A stretch of 64,000 nucleotides of DNA, taken from Psychrobacter aquimaris (lineage in GTDB: Bacteria; Pseudomonadota; Gammaproteobacteria; Pseudomonadales; Moraxellaceae). Below the pieces are notes generated by a model. That model did no database searches and was not told the origin of the DNA. It was given only the letters and a program-made list of their open reading frames with translations. This document shows, piece by piece, positions 57,619-64,000 of the stretch (its first letter is position 1; each line of letters begins with the position of its first letter). Made by a program: the position numbers and the translations under genes. Where the stretch lies: contig NZ_JABASR010000010.1 in assembly GCF_016107525.1 (NCBI RefSeq), forward strand, positions 62,001 to 126,000, read 5' to 3'.

Positions 57619-57676
57619 TGGTTCAGTGGATGTTGATTGATAGATTTATGAATATAAAAATAAGAGAAATGACCTT

Positions 57677-58165
57677 ATGGACAGTTTGAATCAAGCAGCA
57701 CATGTAGCCTCCAATATTGCAGATAATCATCCTGACGAATTGTCTCATTATCCCATTATTCATCATCAGCCCATTCACTGGGGCGAGATGGATGCGTTTA
57801 ACCATTTAAATAATGTGATTTATTACCGTTATGCTGAATCAGCGCGAATTGGCTATTTGCAGGCGCTAGGTATGTTTGATGGCAGTATGGTGACGGTATT
57901 GGCACAATCTAGCTGCCAGTATTTACGCCCAGTGACTTATCCTGATACTTTGCTATTAGGAGTGCGCTGTCAGCGTTTAGGGAATACGAGTATCGTGATG
58001 GAATATAGCTACTATAGCACCGCGCAAGCAGCCATCGTCGCGACGGCTGAGGCAGTTGTGGTACGTCTCGATAGTGAGGGAAAGCGTAAATTAGCTTGGA
58101 CAGAGGAAGAGCGCGCTCGGCTATTGGCATTAGAAGCAAAAGTTGGTCATATACCTAAGCTTTAG
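57677..58165 (+). CDS. hotdog-fold (4HBT) acyl-CoA thioesterase
   Basis: The 162-residue protein has the 4-hydroxybenzoyl-CoA thioesterase hallmark HWGEMDAFNHLNNVIYYRYAES with the catalytic aspartate (WGEMD), the later SCQYLRPVTYPDTLLLG, and ATAEAVVVRLD near the end. Members hydrolyse fatty acyl-CoA or related thioesters; the chain length is not predictable. It lies 58 bases downstream of the hemX-like gene, possibly in the same transcript, and ends in a strong terminator. Confidence 0.9.
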   Translation: MDSLNQAAHVASNIADNHPDELSHYPIIHHQPIHWGEMDAFNHLNNVIYYRYAESARIGYLQALGMFDGSMVTVLAQSSCQYLRPVTYPDTLLLGVRCQRLGNTSIVMEYSYYSTAQAAIVATAEAVVVRLDSEGKRKLAWTEEERARLLALEAKVGHIPKL

Positions 58166-58189
58166 CACTGAATATTAAATAAATGAAAA

Positions 58190-58224
58190 AAAAGGCACGC
58201 TAACGTTATGTTAGCGTGCCTTTT
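58190..58224 (+). terminator. bidirectional intrinsic terminator between the thioesterase and ribB
   Basis: AAAAGGCACGCTAAC pairs perfectly with GTTAGCGTGCCTTTT around a 5-base loop. Confidence 0.92.
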
Positions 58225-58250
58225 GCTATGTGGCTGATATCGAATCAGCC

Positions 58251-58290
58251 AGTCAAACAGTCAAACAGTCAAACAGTCAAACAGTCAAAC
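58251..58290. repeat. octanucleotide tandem repeat, 5 copies
   Basis: AGTCAAAC is repeated exactly five times (40 bases). The array ends one base before the ribB stop codon on the opposite strand, so it lies in the ribB 3' untranslated region. Tandem repeats of this sort are prone to slipped-strand copy-number change. Confidence 0.97.
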
Positions 58291-58291
58291 A

Positions 58292-59404
58292 TTAATCTTG
58301 CTTTGGCGCATGTACGAAATCGATGACGTTCAAGTCAAAGCCTGATAATGCGTAAAACTTCATGGGTGATGATAATAAACGCATATCACGAACGCCTAAA
58401 TGACGCAAAATCTGTGCGCCAACACCAATGCTGCGATACGGCTGCTGGGTAATGGTCGATTGCGATTCATTGTCTGCCGCTTTGTCTAACGCCTCTCCTA
58501 AATCTATTGGCTGGTTGCTACCAATCCAAACTAATACGCCGCGATCAGAGTTGCTTATTTCCTCCAGCGCTGAGCGTACGCTCCAGCCACTACGACCCGT
58601 CATATCATTTTTGGCAGCAAACAAGTCGCGTAGTGGGTGAAAACCATGGACACGGACAGTGCTGACGCCTTCGCTCACATCGCCTTTTACCAAAGCCAAA
58701 TGCGTTTCATCAGCGCCAAATTCGCGGAAGCGATGTAGCGTAAAGGTGCCGTATTCCGTTTCAAAAGGACGCGACTCAATTTCTTCTACCGTTTGCTCGT
58801 TCGCGATGCGGTAGTTGATGAGGTCAGCAATTGTACCCATCTTGATGCCATGCTCTTCGGCAAATATCTCTAGATCATCACGGCGAGCCATCGTACCATC
58901 GGCATTGATGATTTCGACAATCACTGCTGCGGGCTCAAGCCCTGCTAGGCGTGCTAAATCACAACCAGCTTCGGTATGTCCAGCGCGGTGTAAGACGCCA
59001 CCATTTTGAGCCATGATTGGGAAGATATGTCCAGGCTGGACGATGTCTTCAGGTTTTGCCGAAGAAGAAACCGCGGCTTGAATCGTACGTGCACGGTCAG
59101 CAGCAGAGATACCCGTTGTAACGCCTTCAGCGGCTTCGATAGAAACCGTAAAGTTGGTGCTAAATTTTGCTTCGTTACGATCAGACATCAGCGGCAATGC
59201 CAACTGTTGGCAGCGTGCTTGTGATAAGGTCAAGCAGACCAAACCACGTGCATGAGTAATCATAAAGTTAATATCTTCAGGGCGCACATGGGTCGCTGCC
59301 ATGATGATATCACCTTCATTTTCACGGTCTTCATCATCCATTAAGATGACCATCTTGCCAGCACGAATGTCTTCGATAATCTCAGGAATCGTATTTAAAC
59401 TCAT
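58292..59404 (-). CDS. ribB: 3,4-dihydroxy-2-butanone-4-phosphate synthase with degenerate GTP cyclohydrolase II-like domain
   Basis: The N-terminal half (about 1-200) is a complete RibB domain making the four-carbon riboflavin precursor: ILMDDEDRENEGD, GLVCLTLS, and HTEAGCDLARLAG are present. The C-terminal half aligns with GTP cyclohydrolase II, but the three zinc-binding cysteines are missing: FHPLRDLFAAKND stands where ECLTGDVFGSLRCDC is expected. Only the RibB reaction is therefore predicted. The ATG at 59404 gives 370 residues; the frame is open to a TTG at 59416. No FMN riboswitch was seen upstream. Confidence 0.93.
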   Translation of the reverse strand: MSLNTIPEIIEDIRAGKMVILMDDEDRENEGDIIMAATHVRPEDINFMITHARGLVCLTLSQARCQQLALPLMSDRNEAKFSTNFTVSIEAAEGVTTGISAADRARTIQAAVSSSAKPEDIVQPGHIFPIMAQNGGVLHRAGHTEAGCDLARLAGLEPAAVIVEIINADGTMARRDDLEIFAEEHGIKMGTIADLINYRIANEQTVEEIESRPFETEYGTFTLHRFREFGADETHLALVKGDVSEGVSTVRVHGFHPLRDLFAAKNDMTGRSGWSVRSALEEISNSDRGVLVWIGSNQPIDLGEALDKAADNESQSTITQQPYRSIGVGAQILRHLGVRDMRLLSSPMKFYALSGFDLNVIDFVHAPKQD

Positions 59405-59729
59405 AGTAAGTCTCAATATTTTATTATTTATAGATAGTTGTGATGTGGAATATAAAGCATTATCTGTCTATTGTAACAGTAGATGCTACAGAGCGCTGTT
59501 GCGGTTAGGCAAAGTGCATCGGATCAAATTGATCCACCGTAGACATTATGGAATCATTGCTTATATATCAATATGAGGACATTTTAACGCTTTTCAGCCC
59601 ACTGTGCTGCTTCATCTCGAAACTATATGGGCCAGTCTGTCAAATATAGTGATAAGTATTACTAATGGTCACGACGATTCATGTATTCAATGACATATTA
59701 AGCAAAGGGCTAATCGACCATGTGAGCCA
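59405..59729. other. 325-base spacer between rarA and ribB
   Basis: Apart from the palindrome at 59521-59535, listed separately, nothing is recognised. The ribB promoter should lie here on the minus strand. Confidence 0.35.
59521..59535. promoter_or_regulatory. 15-bp palindrome GGATCAA-A-TTGATCC, candidate operator
   Basis: A perfect dyad of 7-base half sites around a central A lies about 117 bases upstream of the ribB start. No known regulator is assigned. Confidence 0.3.
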
Positions 59730-61019
59730 TCAGTCATTACTGGCTGCTTGGCTTTTTAGCCAATCCATAAACTGTTTACTGTGTTGCTCGCGCTGGTTGT
59801 CAGCAAATTCATAAAAGCTGGTATCAACTAAATTATCTGGTAAATAAGACTGCGGATAATAGTGATTGGGGTAATCGTGCGGGTAGGCGTAACCTTGACC
59901 ATAGCCTTGATTACGCATCAGTTTGGTCACGCCATTACGTAGGTGTAGCGGCACAGGAGAGGCATCTTTTTCTGCCAACGCCATCGCAGCATTGATGGCT
60001 TTATAAGTGCTGTTACTTTTGGCACTGGTCGCCAGATAAACCACTACTTGCCCCAAGATAATACGCGCTTCTGGCATACCAATTGATTGCACACTACGCA
60101 ATGCTGCATCGGCAAGCAGTAAAGCATTAGGGTTGGCATTACCAATATCTTCACTGGCCAAGATGACCAAACGCCGCGCGATAAAATCAGCAGGCTCACC
60201 GCCAACTAACATCCGCGCCATCCAATAAAGCGCGGCATCAGGGTCTGAGCCACGTACGGACTTTATCATCGCCGAGATAATATCATAATGCTGCTCGCCA
60301 TCTTTGTCATAGCGTACCAGCGCGGTCTGAGCGACACGAGCGACCAATTCATCGTTAATGACGAGCGGTGATTGCTTGGTGTCCGCCGTTTGAATAGCCA
60401 GCTCTAATAAGTTTAGCGCCTTCCTAGCATCGCCATGCGCCAGTTGGCTGATAGTGTCCTGTGCTTGTAAATCAACCGTCAAATTTTTCAGCACTGAATC
60501 TTCTGAAATTGCCCTTTGCAATACCGCACTGATTTGCTCAGGCGTCAGTGGCTCTAAACGATACACTTGGCAACGTGATAGCAGCGCATTATTGACACTA
60601 AAGGAGGGGTTTTCAGTTGTCGCACCAATCAAGGTAATATCACCAGATTCGACCGCGCCCAGTAAGGCATCCTGCTGAGCCTTGTTAAAGCGGTGTATCT
60701 CATCGATAAAAACCACTGGCGATTCAAATGCCAATGAGTCCTTATTGTCTAACACTTCTCGCAGCTGTTTGACCCCAGTATTCAAGGCAGACAAGGCATG
60801 AAAAGGCCTGCCAACAGCATCAGCCAACAGCATGGCAATAGTCGTTTTGCCGATGCCAGCTTCACCATGCAAAATAATCGATGGCAGATGTCCTTGTTCG
60901 ACCAAACGCCGCAAGGGCGCACCTGCCGCCAGTAGATGTTCTTGACCAATGATTGCATCAAGTGTCGTTGGGCGCATACGCTGGGCAAGGGGTGTATCGG
61001 CATGAAAATTAGGCGGCAT
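59730..61019 (-). CDS. rarA: replication-associated recombination protein RarA (MgsA)
   Basis: RarA is an AAA+ ATPase acting at stalled replication forks, related to clamp-loader and Holliday-junction motors. The protein (429 residues from this start) has Walker A GEAGIGKT, Walker B VVFIDEIHRFNKAQQD, sensor LIGATTENPSFSVNNALLSRC, and the C-terminal tetramerisation region ending near LPDNLVDTSFYEFADNQRE. The ATG at 61019 is preferred to the TTG at 61037. Confidence 0.95.
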   Translation of the reverse strand: MPPNFHADTPLAQRMRPTTLDAIIGQEHLLAAGAPLRRLVEQGHLPSIILHGEAGIGKTTIAMLLADAVGRPFHALSALNTGVKQLREVLDNKDSLAFESPVVFIDEIHRFNKAQQDALLGAVESGDITLIGATTENPSFSVNNALLSRCQVYRLEPLTPEQISAVLQRAISEDSVLKNLTVDLQAQDTISQLAHGDARKALNLLELAIQTADTKQSPLVINDELVARVAQTALVRYDKDGEQHYDIISAMIKSVRGSDPDAALYWMARMLVGGEPADFIARRLVILASEDIGNANPNALLLADAALRSVQSIGMPEARIILGQVVVYLATSAKSNSTYKAINAAMALAEKDASPVPLHLRNGVTKLMRNQGYGQGYAYPHDYPNHYYPQSYLPDNLVDTSFYEFADNQREQHSKQFMDWLKSQAASND

Positions 61020-61446
61020 AGAAATCTCTATTATCAATTTAAACAGCTATCAATTAGTTCATAACGACAGTGATTAATGGGTTTTTATTGCTGCATCTAA
61101 ATGACTACATCCTAGATTACATTCATCATTGCTATGGAAAAAGACCATATCTGTCTATTTGGCATGATTTTCGCACTAATGAATATTAGACATGAGTAGT
61201 AAAAGTAGGCTAATTTATAAAGATGCTATTTGGTATGTGTCTTGGTATGTGGCATACACAATAGGCTAACGCAGATTTACGTTAATAAAAGTCAATCAAG
61301 TGTACAGCTTATGTCCCAAATACTTTGATTTTTATGCTTTTATCCCTATTAACGGTTCAACAGCATTGATAGATCGCAGATATCACGCCCGATTTACGAC
61401 CTATCATTTGTGATCATCCATTCATTAGGCATAAGGTATTACCGTC
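61020..61446. other. 427-base divergent spacer, no supported gene
   Basis: This spacer lies between the divergent rarA and the HELTH-motif gene. It is AT-rich with no recognised operator, RNA or mobile-element end. Confidence 0.35.
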
Positions 61447-61956
61447 ATGATGTCTCCACCGATATTGCAGCGTTTGTTTGCTCGGTATTTATATCGCAGT
61501 GCCAAGCAGCAATCACGTTTGCTTACTACAGGTGAGATAGCGCTGGCGCGGTCAGTATTTGGCGACAGTATCAATCTCGATGAGGTTCAGCTCAAGACTG
61601 CTTGGTGGGTGTTGAAACATTATGCCGTTAGTCCTAATGGCAATATTTATTTTAACCGAGCAGATTGGACAATAGATTTTAGCGATGCTTCATTGAGTAA
61701 AAAAAGTTGGTTGATACATGAATTGACCCATGTATGGCAATTACAGCAAGGCTTAAAAGTGGTGCGCGGTGCACTTATTGATCGCCGTTATGATTATGTA
61801 ATCAAGACAGGCAAATCCTTCTTTAACTACGGTATCGAACAGCAGGCGCGTATGGTTCAGGATTATTTTATTCGTCGTCAGCGTGGACAAGACTGTCAAG
61901 CATTAGAAACTTGTATTCCATTTTTAATCGTAAAGTCTGACGACAATATGAAGTGA
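61447..61956 (+). CDS. putative metalloprotease-like protein with HELTH motif (vgr-related)
   Basis: The 169-residue protein resembles small proteins labelled 'vgr-related' or DUF4157-like in databases. A zinc-peptidase HExxH motif (HELTH, 91-95) sits in the hydrophobic context WLIHELTHVWQLQQG, preceded by a variable substrate-facing N-terminal region. A third zinc ligand may lie in the segment NYGIEQQARMVQDYF (Glu). No secretion signal is visible. The next gene, a lipoprotein, starts about 70 bases on. Proteolytic activity is an inference from the motif. Confidence 0.72.
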   Translation: MMSPPILQRLFARYLYRSAKQQSRLLTTGEIALARSVFGDSINLDEVQLKTAWWVLKHYAVSPNGNIYFNRADWTIDFSDASLSKKSWLIHELTHVWQLQQGLKVVRGALIDRRYDYVIKTGKSFFNYGIEQQARMVQDYFIRRQRGQDCQALETCIPFLIVKSDDNMK

Positions 61957-62028
61957 TATCCATTGGCAATGGATTGCCATGACGACTTTGGTTTTTATTA
62001 TTTTGCCTTAACAAGGACACGTACCCTT

Positions 62029-62976
62029 ATGTTTAAATTTTTGCCAAAAAAGCCTAATTATAAAATGAATAAAGGTGTGGTTGATGAGTCTATCAATCAA
62101 AAAAACACCCTTTTACAGCACTCGTCAACCTTGCTTGCGGCAACACTCAGCGGCGTATTGCTGTTAAGTGGCTGTCAGCAGCAAGCAGAGACTCGACCTG
62201 CGCCAGAAGACAGTCAGAGCGTTGAAAAAACGAGCACAGAAGACAGTCAGCCTATGCGCCCAAGTGATTTTGCTGCTGCCCGTATAAAGCAGTTTCAGCC
62301 TATATATGTCGCGCAAGCACAAAGGCTACAGCGTCGTTTACAAGCAGAGTATGAATCCCTGCAAGCCGCTGATAGCTCAGATAGTGAGGATTCATTGCTG
62401 CTGAATGATGATACTGCTAGCGATACTAATACTAATAACGTGATGAAGAATAACAGCGATACAGCTGATAGCAACACACTATCTGCTGACACCACAGATG
62501 ATGAGGTGGATATCCCCGCTGAGGCTGATATCAATACCAGTACGGAAGTTGGCGAGCGTGATTTAACGGTGTTAAAGCGAATTAGCCTTGAGCCGCGTAA
62601 GCCTGTCATGCTAACAGAAGATCAAATCATCGAAAGCTACCAGCAAGCGATGGAAGCGCTTTATCAGCCTGTGACGACGCCTCTTAGCGCAGAAGATGTG
62701 GATACGTTAATCAATATCGCAACGTTAGTACCGCAATTATTTGAGCATGCAGAAATTGCCGGTAGGCTCAGTGCCAAGAGCCCAGCATTAGCGCGTTTGA
62801 TTATTCAGCATCAGGTTTGGGAGCAGATAGAAGCTCAGCAAGTGATTGATATGCAGCAGATGAAACTGAATCAACAAAAAGAGTTTGAGACGCTTATGAC
62901 TAAGTTTAATGACACCATTAAAGGTTATGATGAGCAAATTGCCAAATATGAGCAGACACTAAAAGAATTCCAGTAG
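62029..62976 (+). CDS. lipoprotein with C-terminal coiled coil, unknown function
   Basis: The 315-residue product has a long, basic N-terminus, a hydrophobic stretch at about 35-50 ending in a lipobox (LLLSGC), then a Glu/Ser/Asp/Thr-rich low-complexity region (about 55-190). A helical C-terminal third ends in a coiled coil (QQKEFETLMTKFNDTIKGY and following). AAGGAC lies 10 bases before the ATG at 62029; an ATG at 62065 would give a more usual signal length. The frame is also open upstream to a TTG at 61963. The family is not recognised. Confidence 0.72.
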   Translation: MFKFLPKKPNYKMNKGVVDESINQKNTLLQHSSTLLAATLSGVLLLSGCQQQAETRPAPEDSQSVEKTSTEDSQPMRPSDFAAARIKQFQPIYVAQAQRLQRRLQAEYESLQAADSSDSEDSLLLNDDTASDTNTNNVMKNNSDTADSNTLSADTTDDEVDIPAEADINTSTEVGERDLTVLKRISLEPRKPVMLTEDQIIESYQQAMEALYQPVTTPLSAEDVDTLINIATLVPQLFEHAEIAGRLSAKSPALARLIIQHQVWEQIEAQQVIDMQQMKLNQQKEFETLMTKFNDTIKGYDEQIAKYEQTLKEFQ

Positions 62977-63027
62977 CCGCAATTCTGTCACTCACTCAGT
63001 TATTCATTCAGTAACGGATAGGGTTTC

Positions 63028-63150
63028 TTTGACTTCCTCCCCGCCCTCAAAGGACGGGGATTCCTACTAAAGACGGCCAAGCCCGACCGCGAGAATGTTT
63101 TTTGCTCCATTAACGTCTCTGTTATGGGTCGTTTTACAAGAACGACAAAA
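63028..63150 (-). ncRNA. probable omega RNA (reRNA) at the right end of the tnpB element
   Basis: In IS200/IS605-type elements the guide RNA scaffold overlaps the 3' end of tnpB and the right end. Here a stem-loop TCCCCGCCCTCAAAGGACGGGGA (63038-63060) lies directly after the tnpB stop and reads on the minus strand as the typical right-end hairpin, followed by GGAAGTC. The exact RNA ends are estimates. The guide would be the flanking sequence just left of about 63028. Confidence 0.5.
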
Positions 63151-64000
63151 CCATACTCTTATACCAAGCGCTGATCTACCTTTCGGACTGTCTTGGCGAG
63201 AGCCGCAACACGAGCAGGTTTGGGTGGTGTACGCTTCATTCACTTCGATATAGTGGCAACCTGCGTTCGCGCATTTATAATCCAGTTGCCGCTTAATTTC
63301 AAACCAACCTGCATCATAGACGGATTTGGCAAGTTTGCCCTTAGTGAATGATGTTGATTTTATTTTACCAACAACAATTAGGCTGTTGGCTTTGACAAGC
63401 TTTGATGTGAATTTATGAATAAGGTCTTGACGGGTATTTTTAATCTTGGCGTGAATGGCCTTGACCCGCTTTTTATTCTTAGCTCTTTGAGCAATGGCCA
63501 GTTTTTCAGCATATTGATGAGTGACTTTGGTTTGTAGTTTGTCGCCATCACTATTGACTGCTGAATCTTTGCAGCCTAAATCAATACCGACCTGACCAGT
63601 GCCACACGCTGTTTTTGGAAATTCTTTAACCGTCACACAGACGTACCAGTGACCGCGATGGTCCTGTACCAATTCGCAAGTATTGATGGTGTAGAGCGCT
63701 AAGTTATAGCTGTCCCATAGGTCAATAGTGAGTTTTTTACCTTTAGCTAAGCTGAATTGTAGGGTGCTTTTTAGACACTTTTTACCACTTTGGCGGGTGC
63801 TAATATGCTTAATAGCGGTCTTTTTAAACGGAATCCAACCAAGAGAACTACGTTTGGCTTTAGGGTTATTGGTGCGCCAGTTGAGTTTGGCTTTTTTAAA
63901 CTGTTTACGAGCCTTGGCATGGGTTTCGGTCACTGCTTGTAAGGTTTGGCTGTGTAGGTTTAGATATTCACCCGCACCTTTGGTGTAAGTAGCCAAATCA
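63067..64000 (-). CDS. tnpB: RNA-guided endonuclease TnpB (IS200/IS605 family), 5' end cut by the window
   Basis: The visible C-terminal part shows the RuvC-like nuclease: GIDLGCKDSAVNSDG (first aspartate), a VVGKIKS strand where the RuvC-II glutamate usually sits in (I/V)VxEDL, and HNRDVNGAKNI (last aspartate). A zinc ribbon with C-x-C-C...C-x2-C lies just before it. The frame stays open past 63996 to the window edge, so the true start is outside. The usual RuvC-II glutamate position is glycine; an alternative glutamate in IEVNEAY may replace it. Confidence 0.85.
   Translation of the reverse strand, partial: DLATYTKGAGEYLNLHSQTLQAVTETHAKARKQFKKAKLNWRTNNPKAKRSSLGWIPFKKTAIKHISTRQSGKKCLKSTLQFSLAKGKKLTIDLWDSYNLALYTINTCELVQDHRGHWYVCVTVKEFPKTACGTGQVGIDLGCKDSAVNSDGDKLQTKVTHQYAEKLAIAQRAKNKKRVKAIHAKIKNTRQDLIHKFTSKLVKANSLIVVGKIKSTSFTKGKLAKSVYDAGWFEIKRQLDYKCANAGCHYIEVNEAYTTQTCSCCGSRQDSPKGRSALGIRVWFCRSCKTTHNRDVNGAKNILAVGLGRL

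Larger units (their letters stand above)
63028..64000 (-). mobile_element. IS200/IS605-type (tnpB-carrying) element, right part
   Basis: The element's right end is marked by the hairpin at 63038-63060 followed by the conserved-looking GGAAGTC on the minus strand. It contains the 3' part of tnpB and runs off the window at 64000. tnpA is not visible, so whether the element is autonomous is unknown. Confidence 0.75.

Noticed and set aside
59405..59729. FMN riboswitch upstream of ribB
   Set aside because: The conserved RFN-element motifs are not present in the 325 bases upstream.

Overview
The window looks like a chromosomal segment of a gammaproteobacterium of the family Moraxellaceae, most probably Psychrobacter. 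The support is protein-level resemblance, moderate-to-low GC with AT-rich spacers, and gene order. The order tpiA-secG-tRNA-Leu(GAG)-tRNA-fMet-rimP-nusA-infB-rbfA-truB-rpsO-pnp and the order argH-algZ-algR-hemC-hemD-hemX are both typical of the Pseudomonadales. No database search was possible, so the genus is an inference.

Layout. 1-5360 (minus): a methyltransferase, tusA, a small membrane protein, ruvX, yqgE/algH and recN. 6091-7409 (plus): ppnP and rlmB. 7372-12398 (minus): coaE, pilD, pilC and pilB, the type IV pilus assembly block. 13031-26824 (plus): the translation and RNA-processing superoperon. It is interrupted between truB and rpsO by a DJ-1/PfpI-family gene and two very small acidic genes that are too short for ordinary ORF calling. 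26931-30632 (minus): a degenerate DarG-like macro-domain gene, a coiled-coil membrane protein, yheV and prlC. 31089-34320 (plus): a baeRF-family protein, an EEP-family hydrolase and a quinone-oxidoreductase-like enzyme whose stop codon lies in the end of a short inverted-repeat element. 34504-38003 (minus): ABC exporter, alpha/beta hydrolase and alkB. 38312-41770 (plus): a DMT transporter, class I aldolase, and a lipoprotein that looks like a 5'-nucleotidase with its catalytic motifs eroded. 41950-44240 (minus): thiC behind a TPP riboswitch. 44444-49792 (plus): a Pho box and pstS-pstC-pstA-pstB-phoU. 49877-52020 (minus): yggX and argH. 52119-58165 (plus): algZ, algR, hemC, hemD, hemX-like and a thioesterase. 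58292-61019 (minus): ribB and rarA. 61447-62976 (plus): an HELTH-motif protein and a lipoprotein. 63028-64000 (minus): the right part of an IS200/IS605-type element with tnpB, cut by the window edge.

Most of the window is ordinary core genome. The parts that deserve a second look are: the degenerate 5'-nucleotidase lipoprotein; the DJ-1 plus acidic-microprotein cassette inside the superoperon; the glycine-loop-less DarG-like macro protein with no DarT partner; the two copies of a 176-178 bp inverted-repeat element; the TnpB whose usual RuvC-II glutamate position appears to be glycine; and the AlgZ kinase with an eroded ATP-binding domain. Regulatory signals seen directly include a TPP riboswitch, a strong Pho box, a textbook sigma-70 promoter for the initiator tRNA, and about fifteen intrinsic terminators.
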